Assembly (NCBI GenBank): GCA_900128585.1
Contig: LT642193.1
Location: forward strand, 1 to 29,582
Length of the DNA: 29,582 bases
Origin: Stramenopiles sp. TOSAG23-3
Lineage: Eukaryota > Sar
Direction of reading: 5' to 3'
A model generated the notes under the pieces. That model saw only the letters and a program-made list of their open reading frames with translations. It ran no database searches and was not told the DNA's origin. Shown here one piece after another: positions 1 through 8,423 of this stretch. The stretch's first letter is position 1, and each line of letters opens with the position of its first letter. Both the position numbers and the translations under genes were made by a program.

Positions 1-309
1 TCGACCACAATCTCTTATTCGGAACAAAGAAAACACGAATGTTATTCATCCGGAGGAAGTTGGCATTATTGGGACGGCCATCATGGATGGTGCGACCACA
101 GTTCGACGACTGCCCACCCAGGCCACCATTCGCCTACAACAACCTTAGCACCAACTACCGCGTGCCATAAAGAATCGTGCTGTGGAGTTGGAACGATTTA
201 CAGAGATGGTAAATGCCATTCCACTTATTCTGGCATCATGGCTGCCTGTAAACGAGCCCGAGGTGATTGGGGCTGGACGTGCGATACCATTTCAGCATGT
301 AAAAACTAA
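1..309 (+). CDS. Cys-rich protein, C-terminal part (5' end outside window)
   Basis: Frame 1 is open from the first base to a TAA at 307-309, giving 102 residues without an initiator, so the gene starts outside the window. Two parts are visible: a His/Trp/Gly-rich stretch (about residues 20-35) leading into a Ser/Thr/Pro linker, then a Cys-rich C-terminal module (residues 55-102) with CHKESCCGVGT, an RDGKC segment and GDWGWTCD. There are nine cysteines in all. The Thr-rich linker and dense cysteines suggest a secreted or surface protein, with disulfides in the terminal module; that is inference. I do not recognise the family with certainty. The overlapping frame from about position 182 is an unsupported shadow: it lacks an ATG and has none of this patterning. 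Confidence 0.6.
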   Translation, partial: STTISYSEQRKHECYSSGGSWHYWDGHHGWCDHSSTTAHPGHHSPTTTLAPTTACHKESCCGVGTIYRDGKCHSTYSGIMAACKRARGDWGWTCDTISACKN

Positions 310-1119
310 CCCACACGCCGTATGGTTTTACCCAAAAGATGCCGATATAGTTTGCGTTTACAGTTTTAAACAATGAATAGATTCTTTCTTTTTGCATGAT
401 TTTTATTCATATTCATATCAGTTCGTTTTTTTTATTAAAAACAACATATTATTCACAAACTATATAATTTGTTTTTTTTTATTCACAAACAATAATAGTC
501 TAATAATAATAGTCGTTCTCTATAAAAAAAGTCGTTCTCTAATTTTTATTATTAAAAAAAAGAAGAAGAGACTCCTACATCCCATCCCAATATCATCCCA
601 TCCTCGTCGATAATAATTTTGAAGAAAGAAGGCATGAGAGAGGAGAGAGGGGAGTACGGATGAAATATTATTAGGTATAATACATGAACAGGTATGAGAG
701 AAGAAGATAATAGAAGAAAAGATAGAAAATAAGAAGAATGGAAGATAATAAAAATATTATATTTTTAAAATGAATGTGGTGTGATGATCGATATTATTAT
801 TTATTGTAAATAACACTTCGTGTACGTACCGGTTTTCAGGAGACCACGCACAGCGCAGTGATGTTATACGACGATTGATTCAATAAGTAAAATATATTCA
901 TTCTAAATCAAGACAGAATATTTAAATAGTCGTCATAGATATGACGTACAATTTCCTTCGTTTAACATTGTTTTTGGAGGTCATTGAACCAAAGCAAATC
1001 GAATTAAGAGACTGGATCGATCGATCGTAAACGGAGCACGCGTATCTTTCTGCGCCCGTGTTGTGGCAAAAGCGCGAGGGGAAAAACATCCCAGTGTTCA
1101 TCTGGGTTTTCCGGGCATA
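310..1119. other. gene-free AT-rich spacer
   Basis: There is no supported gene in this roughly 800-base stretch. It holds T- and A-runs, short ATT and GAA microsatellites (about 545-570 and 690-750) and, near 1017-1028, an alternating GATC repeat. It must contain the 3' UTR of the Cys-rich gene and the 5' region of the hydroxylase-like gene, but no individual promoter element can be assigned. Confidence 0.5.
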
Positions 1120-2053
1120 ATGAAGAGGCGCAGGTCAAGCCGTAGGGTCATGCACCGCCCGATGCCTACCCGGGCAATGCGGATGTTTGCCAGGAGTTTT
1201 GTGGGCGACGTCAGCTCTCTGAATATTGGACGACGAAAGTTCCGTTTGCTGCACTCCAACCCAAACGTGTACTCGGTGGAGAATTTTGTGAACGAGAACG
1301 AGATGGAGACGATAGAAAAAGAAGCAGCCGTTAATCTTCAGTCGTGGGGGGTGTACATAAAGAGGAGGAGGAAAAAGATACACGGGAAAGCCTTGGAAGG
1401 GGCGGGCGACGTGGGTCGACGGGCGTCCGATGCCGTGATTCCCAGGGACTACCAAGCAGAGCTGAAATATTTGCGGTTTGGAAAAGCTTGCAGTGCGTTC
1501 GTTAGACAACTAGAAGAGCGGGCTGGGTCGTTGGTGGGAGAATCCAGTACCAACGTTGAGCCAATCGGCCTTGTGTCCGACGGGGACATCGATTTCTTTT
1601 CCCTTCACCACTCTCACGGAGATCTTCAGAACGATGGAAGGGAGGTAGACCCGCGGTATTTACGGCGCATCACGACCATGTACCTGTACTGCACCAACAG
1701 AGAACGGACGGACTGGGAGAATTGCAAGCTCGTGTTTCCAAAGCTTGGCCTGCACATTACCCCAAGAAAAGGAGAAGCGATTCTCTTCTGCAACGTCTTG
1801 GGCGATGGGACGCCAGACCCTAGAGTTCAACATTATAGCGTGAAACCGACCCCCCCCCCCCCCCGTCGGAGCCAAGAATAGCTTTTCGACGAAAGGGTTG
1901 CAATTTTACGGGTTGGCCGTGTGGGTCACCGATACAAACTTGCAAGAACTGACCATGCTGGGGGAAGAAGGCGGGAAGAGGAAAAAGGCATCCTCCTCGC
2001 CGAAAAGAAAGAAGAAGAAAAAAATAGGAAAAGGCAAAGGAAAACAAATATAG
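1120..2053 (+). CDS. prolyl 4-hydroxylase-like 2OG-Fe(II) oxygenase, frameshifted at a poly-C run
   Basis: The family uses Fe(II), 2-oxoglutarate and O2 to hydroxylate prolines. The first ATG is at 1120; the frame is open upstream, but only from a GTG. Counting from that ATG, the N-terminus is Arg-rich (about 1-40, possibly a mitochondrial or nuclear signal). The catalytic part shows HGD (166-168, candidate H-x-D iron ligands), a TTMYLYC strand followed by LVFP, the P4H hallmark GDGTPDP (228-234), and QHYS, whose His is the distal iron ligand. The written frame then runs through a 15-C tract (1850-1864) and stops at 1881. One base over, the family's C-terminal strand resumes (KGLQFYGLAVWVTDT) and runs to a Lys-rich tail and TAG at 2051-2053. 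The 2-oxoglutarate-binding Lys lies in that second frame. The break is either a homopolymer miscount or a real one-base indel. Confidence 0.72.
1850..1864. repeat. 15-base poly-C homopolymer inside the hydroxylase gene
   Basis: There are fifteen consecutive C residues. Fourteen would put the catalytic domain and its missing C-terminal strand in one frame (four prolines followed by VGAK). Fifteen gives a premature stop 15 bases beyond the run. Confidence 0.95.
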
Positions 2054-2234
2054 AAACAAATTATGACTTTTCGTCAATCAACAATTTCCTACGGTTAAAA
2101 TAGTCGTCTATCAAACATTCTTTTAGTAAGATATATCTATAAAGAGTATATTTTGGTTTTTTTCTATAAAGAGCAAATTTAAGCAAATTTTTTTATTGTT
2201 CATTCTTCTTCTTCACTTGAACTTTTTTTAATCG

Positions 2235-2335
2235 TCTCTTCTTCTCTCTTCTCTTCTCTCTTCTTCTCTCTTCTTCTCTCTTCTGCTCTCTTCTGCTCTC
2301 TTCTTCTCTCTTCTTCTCTCTTCTTCTCTCTTCTT
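2235..2335. repeat. CT-rich tandem decamer
   Basis: A polypyrimidine tract contains seven consecutive 10-base units of the TTCTTCTCTC type at 2261-2330; two carry TTCTGCTCTC. It lies in the AT-rich spacer between the hydroxylase-like gene and EFG1. The charged Arg/Glu/Lys frame on the opposite strand is a by-product of the repeat, not a gene. Confidence 0.9.
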
Positions 2336-2561
2336 TAAAATTATATATTAAAAAATTAGCGAACAGGTGAACAACAGGACATGGGAGGATCATCGAATGA
2401 AGCAACGCCCAGATGTATTTGTATAAAATATTATATATACTTTTAATAGGATGGATTATATTGTGGCTTAAAACAACTAAAACTATAAGTGGTGGTATTA
2501 TAGTTCTAAATATAGGCAAATAATAAATAATAAATTATTACTAATTAATTAATTATTATTG

Positions 2562-2720
2562 CGCGAAGAAGAAGAAGAAAGAAAGAAAGAAAGAAGAAGG
2601 CAAAAGGAGGAAGAATGAAGAAGAAGAGAAAAGGAGAAAAGAAGAAAGCAAAAAAAAAAAAAAAAGAGCAGCAACAACAACAAAGCAAAAAAAGAAGAAG
2701 CAAAAAAGTAAATAAATAAA
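2562..2720. repeat. polypurine GAA/GAAA microsatellite tract
   Basis: An imperfect purine-rich run of GAA, GAAA and A-homopolymer (about 2650-2666) with CAA units lies 140-300 bases before the EFG1 start. It is probably non-coding promoter-side spacer. Confidence 0.8.
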
Positions 2721-2830
2721 AGTGTATCCAATGAAAAGGAAAAAAAGGAAGAAAGGAAGGAAGGAATGGAAAAAGTTTGTTATTTGTAGATACTGTTCAT
2801 TTGTTTGTCTTTATTTTTTATGTATATTTA

Positions 2831-2854
2831 AGAGAGAGAGAGAGAGAGAGAGAG
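2831..2854 (+). repeat. (AG)12 dinucleotide repeat directly before the EFG1 start codon
   Basis: Twelve perfect AG units end two bases before the ATG at 2857. Translating through them adds only a meaningless Arg/Glu run, which supports the ATG after the repeat as the true start. Confidence 0.9.
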
Positions 2855-2856
2855 TC

Positions 2857-3456
2857 ATGGTGAAGTATAAAGGAAACCGAAAGAAGGGTTCGTTCAAACA
2901 ACAAATTCGTGGGGTGGAGAGGTATTTGCGTCGAAGTGACCTTTCGGACGAGTCGAGACGGACGCAAGAGAAGAAGCTGGAAGACTTGAAAAAGTCTCTT
3001 TCCAATAGGCAGCGTGTAGATAAAGAAAAAAAACTTTCGAAGCAGTACCATGGGATTAAATTTTTTGAAAAGAAAAAACTGCTCAGGAAACGAAAGCAGC
3101 TGCAGAAGAAGCTACGGGCCAACGCCGCGACGATGACGGTCGACGAGAAGCTTGGGTTCCGCCGGGAGCTGCAAAAAGTAGATGAAGGCCTGACGTACAT
3201 ATCGTTTTTTCCAAAAGGCAAAAAGTACGTCGCCCTGTTTCCCGCAAAGGACGCCAACAATGAAAAAATGTTAAAGAAACGTGCAGAACTGCTGAAGGAA
3301 GCGTTGGAAAACAAACGCCTCGACCAGAAGAAGAAAGAGGCGGGCGCGAAGGGTGATTATAGTGACGACGAGGAAGACGTCGGGGGGGAGAACAGCCAGG
3401 GCGGTGGAAGCGCAAAGAAAAATACCTTAGGGGACGAAGACGATTTCTTTGCGTAA
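2857..3456 (+). CDS. EFG1: rRNA-processing protein EFG1 family
   Basis: EFG1 is a nucleolar protein needed for early pre-rRNA cleavage in small-subunit (18S) maturation. This 199-residue protein opens with a basic KYKGNRKKGSFKQQIRGVER segment, continues as a Lys/Arg/Leu-rich coiled coil (about 25-105), and carries the family signature: an LGFRRELQKVDEGLTYISFF segment followed by FPKGKKYVALFP. The tail is acidic and Ser/Gly-rich and ends DEDDFFA, as is common for nucleolar proteins. The ATG at 2857 is chosen because the upstream extension is hydrophobic, encoded partly by an AG repeat, and unlike the family. The gene is convergent with snurportin, with 108 bases between stops. The length is within the usual family range. 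Confidence 0.88.
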   Translation: MVKYKGNRKKGSFKQQIRGVERYLRRSDLSDESRRTQEKKLEDLKKSLSNRQRVDKEKKLSKQYHGIKFFEKKKLLRKRKQLQKKLRANAATMTVDEKLGFRRELQKVDEGLTYISFFPKGKKYVALFPAKDANNEKMLKKRAELLKEALENKRLDQKKKEAGAKGDYSDDEEDVGGENSQGGGSAKKNTLGDEDDFFA

Positions 3457-3493
3457 AACTCATAAACAATGTGTAACGTTTGATAAACTTATA

Positions 3494-3499
3494 AATAAA
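3494..3499 (+). terminator. candidate AATAAA polyadenylation signal for EFG1
   Basis: AATAAA occurs 37 bases after the EFG1 stop, in the short convergent spacer. In AT-rich DNA the hexamer alone is weak evidence. Confidence 0.35.
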
Positions 3500-3564
3500 T
3501 TCATACGTGTACATGTACGATGCCCGCCGTGAAAATGTGCAAAAACGTTCGCACGACTTCCCCA

Positions 3565-4971
3565 TTACAAGAGCTTGGGGACGACAAAGTGAAACATGAT
3601 TCTCGAGTGCATGTCCGGGTGCACGCGTCGCTTCGGGCCGTTCCCACGGTATATTCCATAAAACACCCCCTCATTGCTGTGCGACCGGCCGTAAAAGACT
3701 TCAAACTTGTACAACCGGTTCAGTCGGTAAGGAAAGGGGACCACCCCCCCCGCCGCCTCGCCCCCGCCCTGCGCTTCGGAACCGAAAGCGATCGTCTGAG
3801 CGCACAACATCTGGACTCCCTCCCTCGTCGTCATGATTTGCTGCCTCTCGTCGCTGCACTTCAGCGTCACCCCTAGCGACAGCACGGCGGGGCTTCCGGC
3901 CCCATCGTTGCAAAGCGTGCCAAGGGCTGCCGGGATATTGGCCGCCCTGGCCGCCCTACGAAAGTACCGCGACACGTTCTCATTTTTCCACACCAACATC
4001 AAAGGGCTGGGCAGTTCGCCAGGCTCGTAGTACCCTCCCCTCGCAACGAAAAGCACCCCGTCCGCCTGGTAACCGAAACTGTCGGTCAAGCACCGGTACA
4101 CGGACTCTTTCGTGGACAGGAACGAGGGGGCCAGGACAATGCCGTACTCTTCTCCCATGTCCTCGTCCGTCGCACCCATGGCCATCATCCCTGCCATGCC
4201 TCCCGACGCACGAAGGGATGCTTCGGACGAAACAGAAATTCCCGTCTCCTCTAGACGGACACGTGCCCAGTGAAACCGCAACGACGCCGTGCAGCCGTAC
4301 AACGACTGGCCCTTCCAGCAGAGCAGGTCCGTGATAATGTATGTACAAAGGTCTTGGTTAAAGACACAGTCGAAAATCGAATAAGCGTCGCTTCCCCCGC
4401 CGGTCCGGGTCATTTGGGAACCGTTCGGCAAAATGCTCTGAAACTGATGAACGCGAATGCCGTTCTTGTCCTGGGTGACGGTCCGGCCATTGTGCGCAAC
4501 CATCAAGCAACGTTTGCCCTCCGGGCGAGGGAGCACGTACCAACCGGGCTCGTCGTCGTCTTCCAGCGAGCCTCCACCCTGCGCCGCCCGGCCACTTGTA
4601 CTTCCACCCGCAAGGGTATCCACCGGGGCATCCTCGCCACTATTGAGAAACAGGTCGTGCGGGGCGGTCATTAACCACTCTGGTTCTACTAACTCGTCGG
4701 CGTACCGCCGTCTACGCCGGGCACCGCTGCCGCCCCGTCTCTTTCCTGGCAATGGCTGAGCCTCAGCGTCAACTTCCATTGCCCCCTCTTGGCCGTTGTG
4801 CTTTCGGGTCGACCCGCACACCAACGCCCTTGCTTTGTGCAAGAGTGCCGCTCGCTGCTTTCGCTGGCGTTGCATCATTTCTTTTCGTCTCGATTCATGG
4901 CTTGGAAGTTTTATGCCTCGTTTGTACAGATGTTGATGCCCGTGGACCCTTTCCTTTGCTAACGATGCCAT
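3565..4971 (-). CDS. SNUPN: snurportin-1 (m3G-cap-specific snRNP import adaptor)
   Basis: Snurportin binds the trimethylguanosine cap of spliceosomal snRNAs and, through importin-beta, carries snRNPs into the nucleus. In this 468-residue protein an importin-beta-binding region is visible at about 10-50 (HQHLYKRGIKLPSHESRRKE, then a basic helix). A basic linker rich in Arg (74-90) and a PEWLMTAPHDL motif follow. The cap-binding domain begins at GWYVLPRPEGKRCLMVAH; its Trp144 aligns with the first cap-stacking Trp of the human protein. It continues with FQSILPNGSQ, DCVFNQDLCTYIITDLLCWK, LRFHWARVRLEE and YQADGVLFVA. Trp328 (LMLVWK) fits the second stacking Trp. About 120 extra residues follow the usual end. 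The ATG at 4971 gives the complete IBB region. Confidence 0.92.
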   Translation of the reverse strand: MASLAKERVHGHQHLYKRGIKLPSHESRRKEMMQRQRKQRAALLHKARALVCGSTRKHNGQEGAMEVDAEAQPLPGKRRGGSGARRRRRYADELVEPEWLMTAPHDLFLNSGEDAPVDTLAGGSTSGRAAQGGGSLEDDDEPGWYVLPRPEGKRCLMVAHNGRTVTQDKNGIRVHQFQSILPNGSQMTRTGGGSDAYSIFDCVFNQDLCTYIITDLLCWKGQSLYGCTASLRFHWARVRLEETGISVSSEASLRASGGMAGMMAMGATDEDMGEEYGIVLAPSFLSTKESVYRCLTDSFGYQADGVLFVARGGYYEPGELPSPLMLVWKNENVSRYFRRAARAANIPAALGTLCNDGAGSPAVLSLGVTLKCSDERQQIMTTREGVQMLCAQTIAFGSEAQGGGEAAGGVVPFPYRLNRLYKFEVFYGRSHSNEGVFYGIYRGNGPKRRVHPDMHSRIMFHFVVPKLL

Positions 4972-5644
4972 GACCTGCCGCCGCCCCTCCCCGTCGCCCG
5001 TCGCCCACCGTCAAAGTCTGGTATTGTACGTAACTACACCCCAAGCCCCTTTCGTTCAGGAATAAACATATATTCTATATCATTCCTTTCTTTCCCGGTA
5101 ATTATGATTCAATTCAACAGAAGACAGGGATAAGAAGAGAAGATTTTCTTTACCTTCTTTAATGCATTTCCTTTCGGTTTCACTCATAATATCAGAGAGA
5201 AGAAAAGCAATCTGAAAGAAAAGAAGAACGAAAAAGAAAAGAAAGAAGAAGAAGAAGAGAAGAAAAAAAAAAAAAAAAAGAAGAGAAGAGAAGATGATGA
5301 AAGAAGAAATAAAAAATTCAACCCTCCTATACTATTTACCTTCTAACCCACCAACAACAAAATCTGCTGGGGCGACGACGACGAAGAAAGAAGAAAGAAG
5401 AAGAGAACGAGACGACGACGACGACGACGAAGAAGAAGAGGAGACGACGTGTGTGTGTGGTGTGTGACAGGAAGATAGAAGAACGATTTCTTCCTAGATA
5501 AAAAAGAAGAAGATCACAGGACTGTGTTGTTATTTTATGAGATGAGCAATATTAAATTGTTGTTTGGCAAATTTCACATGTTCTTACGCATACAAACAAC
5601 GAGGTCCGTGTGTTATTTATTATATTACACCAATCAAAGAAAGA
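4972..5644. other. divergent promoter spacer with polypurine tract
   Basis: This gap separates snurportin (minus) from the membrane protein gene (plus) and must contain both promoters. From about 5195 to 5515 it is dominated by GAA, GA, GAC and A-run repeats, including a GACGAC run near 5411-5430 and a short GT run near 5450-5463. No distinct element can be named. Confidence 0.55.
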
Positions 5645-6205
5645 ATGAGAAACCGTTCAACGGGCGAAGAAGGGTTTGCAGCGAACAACAGCGGGGACGA
5701 TGGCGAAGATATCATATTGGACGAAGATGAGCAGCAAGCCGTAGTGGACGGGTTACGGGATAAAGCAAAGGCAACGAGCCGGCGTTGGCTGCTTGTGTTT
5801 AAAGGGGTGTCTGTTTTGCTTATGGTTTCGCTGGTGTATTTGTTTTTATCGGATGATTTAGAATCAGGGGAGTTGAAACACTTGGTAGATATATTTTCGT
5901 TCCCAAAGTACAGCGCGGTGAACTTGGTGTTTTTGTTCGTCTCTTCCCTTGCGTCCTTGCTGTGCAGCCTCTTGTGTTTGTTCGTGTCCACAAAGTTCGA
6001 ACGGATCGTCTGCTTTGCTTGCTCGACTTGTCCCCCAATGCTTTTGTTTCTAACGTCTTACTTTATGCGAGGAACGTACGTATGTTTTTACCTGTTCCCC
6101 ATTCTTTACGGTGCGATCGTGCTCATGGTGACCTTTACGTTGGAAGGTGCAGAAGATGGGTTGAGAGAGTTGGAAGAGATGATGTACAAGCATAAGAAAG
6201 CATAA
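5645..6205 (+). CDS. small four-helix membrane protein, unknown function
   Basis: This is a 186-residue protein that I do not recognise. It has an acidic soluble N-terminus (residues 1-40, including EDIILDEDEQQ), then four likely transmembrane helices at about 49-68, 89-115, 119-141 and 145-165, with CFACSTCPP between the second and third. The C-terminal tail is charged and amphipathic (LEGAEDGLRELEEMMYKHKKA). The last five residues, KHKKA, fit a KxKxx di-lysine ER-retrieval pattern if the tail faces the cytosol. The ATG at 5645 is used because the frame upstream has no ATG in good context. Helix composition and the acidic N-terminus make it a credible gene despite lower GC content. Confidence 0.72.
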   Translation: MRNRSTGEEGFAANNSGDDGEDIILDEDEQQAVVDGLRDKAKATSRRWLLVFKGVSVLLMVSLVYLFLSDDLESGELKHLVDIFSFPKYSAVNLVFLFVSSLASLLCSLLCLFVSTKFERIVCFACSTCPPMLLFLTSYFMRGTYVCFYLFPILYGAIVLMVTFTLEGAEDGLRELEEMMYKHKKA

Positions 6206-6428
6206 AAACGTAAAAGAGTACGTAATACGAATTATGAAAAAAACCATATTATATGACGCAAGAGCAAAATAGACTTTACTCTGTAAAGAATACTATCTGA
6301 CCTTAAGATGTACGAACGAGCCAGCGCTCTTCCAAGAACGCAAACTATTCAGTCACAGTTACTATTCAGTCACATACTATATAATTTGTTTTTTTCAGTC
6401 ACAGTTTAAAGACCGCCGCCCGTAAATT

Positions 6429-7421
6429 TTACAACTTGGCGACCCCACCTTTAAATTTGGCACGTTCCATGTCGCTCTTCCGTTTAATCATGTTCTTTGC
6501 CTCGACGAACCCGTTGACTTTGTGTGCAGAGCCACCGTCGATGGTCAAGCGAGTCGCGGTGATCCAGGACGCCGCGTCGGTGCACATGTACAGTGCCGCA
6601 AGCGAGACGTCCTCTACACGACCCCATCGCCCCGCGGGTACACCCTGTCGGCGGACCTTGGACGGTTTGGGCTCGCCGAAATCCATCTTGTCGTCGTTCG
6701 CTCCCCCCACCGCGGTGGTACTGGCTTTGTTCTCGTTGTTCCCAAAGACGCGCCCGCCTGGGCCCCCGACCGTCCCGGCGATTCCCCCTGGGGCCAACCC
6801 GACCGTGCGAATCCCGTACTCTGCCCACTCGACACCAAGGGTGTTCGTCATGACATCGATCCCGGCCTTTGCAGACGCGGCGTGCAGCTGAAACGGGGTG
6901 CACATGTCCTGCAAAAACGCAGTTATGTTGATGATGACCGCCCCGGTCGTCGGCCCAACCTTCTTTAAGTGGGGCAAGCACGCTTTCGACATGTGAAAGC
7001 AGCCTTGAAGGTCAATGCCCAAGACGGTGGCCAGCCCATTGGGGGTCAAGCTCTCGGACGGGGTCATGAAATTGCCGGCGGCGTTGTTGACCAAGTAGTC
7101 GACTCGGCCAAAGTGGGCCGCGACCTCGTTCACCGAGTTGACGCACCGTTGGCTGTCCCTGACGTCCACCGTGGTCCCAAACGCGTCGATGCCTCGGTTC
7201 CTTAGCTTCTGAACGGCATCCATAATAACTTTTTTTCGACGGGACATAATGGCAACTTTGCACCCATGTTTTCCAAACGTTTCTGCAATTGCATACCCAA
7301 TGCCAGTTGCCCCACCTGTAATCAAAACGACCTTTCCAGCCAAAACATCGTTCCGAAACGGGGAAAGTGGAAGCGGTGCCACCGTTTCACTAGATTTTAT
7401 CCAATTCTTTTTCGAACTCAT
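6429..7421 (-). CDS. DECR2: peroxisomal 2,4-dienoyl-CoA reductase (SDR family)
   Basis: The family reduces 2,4-dienoyl-CoA with NADPH so that polyunsaturated acyl chains can pass through peroxisomal beta-oxidation. In this 330-residue short-chain dehydrogenase the dinucleotide-binding glycine motif is TGGATGIG (35-42) and the structural motif is VNNAAG (111-116). The active-site helix reads FQLHAASAKAGIDVMT, with Lys185 present but Ala where classical SDRs have the catalytic Tyr. That substitution, with EWAEYGIRT and LAPGGIAGT after it, matches the DECR2/SPS19 branch. The protein ends in AKL, a PTS1 peroxisome signal. An insertion of roughly 30 residues (about 215-250) precedes the C-terminal GRWGRVEDVSLAALYM. 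The ATG at 7421 is preferred; an upstream in-frame extension is hydrophobic and AT-derived. Confidence 0.88.
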   Translation of the reverse strand: MSSKKNWIKSSETVAPLPLSPFRNDVLAGKVVLITGGATGIGYAIAETFGKHGCKVAIMSRRKKVIMDAVQKLRNRGIDAFGTTVDVRDSQRCVNSVNEVAAHFGRVDYLVNNAAGNFMTPSESLTPNGLATVLGIDLQGCFHMSKACLPHLKKVGPTTGAVIINITAFLQDMCTPFQLHAASAKAGIDVMTNTLGVEWAEYGIRTVGLAPGGIAGTVGGPGGRVFGNNENKASTTAVGGANDDKMDFGEPKPSKVRRQGVPAGRWGRVEDVSLAALYMCTDAASWITATRLTIDGGSAHKVNGFVEAKNMIKRKSDMERAKFKGGVAKL

Positions 7422-7640
7422 CCTGTCGTCACTATATAATACAGGCAAAACAAAATACAACACAAAAGAAATATATATATATTGAGAGAGAGATGAAATA
7501 TTTACTAAATACAAAGAATGGTTGCCCTTTGTTTGATGAAGAAGAATTCGTTGTTCAATCTTTCATACAATATATACTATATATATTATATCGGGTGTGA
7601 TGTAAGGGTATTTTCTTCATTCGTTCACATGCAACAAGGT

Positions 7641-7729
7641 TTTTCTTCTTCTTTCTTTCTTCTTCTCTTTCTTCTTCTTTCTTCTTCTTCTTTTCTTCTT
7701 TTCTTCTTCTTCTTCTTTTCTTTTTTTTT
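7641..7729. repeat. CTT-type microsatellite
   Basis: An almost pure T/C tract of CTT and CTTT units lies in the spacer upstream of the reductase (it is purine-rich on that gene's coding strand). Reading frames through it are low-complexity and not genes. Confidence 0.85.
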
Positions 7730-7761
7730 GTGGCTCTGCAGCTGGGATAATACATATACCA

Positions 7762-7892
7762 ATTTATATAGGGCATTGCTACAAGTACAAACAAAATCAT
7801 TGAATTTTATATATTTTTTTAAAAATCAATCGCAAAAACTTATTATTAAAATATCGTACTTGTAATATTTAACCTATTTAAATGCGTAGAGT
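7762..7892. mobile_element. MITE-like short inverted-repeat element, copy 1
   Basis: The ends are imperfect inverted repeats. The left arm (7762-7788) reads from ATTTATATAGGGCATTGC into TACAAGTAC. The right arm (7856-7892) runs from GTACTTGTAAT through CCTATTTAAATGCGTAGAGT. The AT-rich interior contains ATCATTGAATTTTAT and TCGCAAAAACTT. A second copy at 10070-10176 carries the same interior in reverse orientation. Size, lack of coding and matched ends fit a miniature inverted-repeat transposable element. Target duplications were not identified. Confidence 0.5.
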
Positions 7893-8125
7893 AAAAAAAT
7901 AAGCAAAACCATTTTTTGTGAAATAAATTAAAACAACACTTGTATGCTATTTCTATGTATTAGTTAAAAATCACCCAAAAGGTGCGTGATGTACTGAAAT
8001 TTCCTATTTTAGATGTAATATACATAAAACAACTTTCCATCGATTGTAAAAAGAACAATAAGTATAATAAATAGTATTACTATTAAAATTCTCTCAAAAC
8101 CTTCATGACGATATTGGTATTTACC

Positions 8126-8150
8126 AGGTACAGGTACGTACCTCTATAGG
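8126..8150. repeat. GTACC-rich palindromic repeat, copy 1
   Basis: This contains the perfect 12-base palindrome AGGTACGTACCT (8132-8143) followed by CTATAGG. The reverse complement of 12085-12110 gives the same order of elements with a small gap. It sits directly before the orphan coding-like fragment. Confidence 0.5.
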
Positions 8151-8374
8151 AAATCTCCTCCATCAAATGGTACATCTACCGAAACGACAATCTATCGTCA
8201 ACAGGGTGTTCTTCTAACGCGTGCGGCCGGTGCGACTTCGACGATCACAGCTCCCCCTTCTGCTACGACAACACTTTATACAACGTCCTCGCGGCCGTTG
8301 TCGTCGAATACAAGGAGCAGGGCTGCCAGAAGGGCGCCGTCGAGAAGCGCGACGGTATTATCCAATACATATAG
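8150..8374 (+). pseudogene. orphan coding-like fragment, Cys-rich, no start codon
   Basis: A 74-codon frame lies between TAG at 8147-8149 and TAG at 8372-8374. Its middle is GC-rich in third positions like the strong genes here, in sharp contrast to its AT-rich surroundings. The product includes IKWYIYRNDN, GCSSNACGRCDFDDHSSPFC, YDNTLYNVLAAVVVEYKEQG and CQKGAVEKRDG, which has the patterning of a real disulfide-bonded domain. There is no ATG in the frame, so it is either a gene relic, a transposed fragment, or one exon of a spliced gene. No family could be named. Confidence 0.5.
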
Positions 8375-8423
8375 TACACAAATACACAGCATCATTTATT
8401 CCATGCCTCGTGACATGACATGC

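Noticed and set aside
1063-1119. GTG-initiated extension of the hydroxylase-like gene, and similar TTG/GTG starts at 5564, 21282 and 11917
   Set aside because: Nuclear genes normally start at ATG. Each has a plausible ATG downstream with better composition.
2193-2519. 108-codon minus-strand frame rich in Arg, Glu and Lys
   Set aside because: It translates a tandem CT decamer and AT-rich spacer; it is low complexity with no domain.
7518-7865. Open frames on both strands through the CTT microsatellite
   Set aside because: The products are Ser/Phe/Leu or Lys/Arg/Glu homopolymer-like strings dictated by the repeat.
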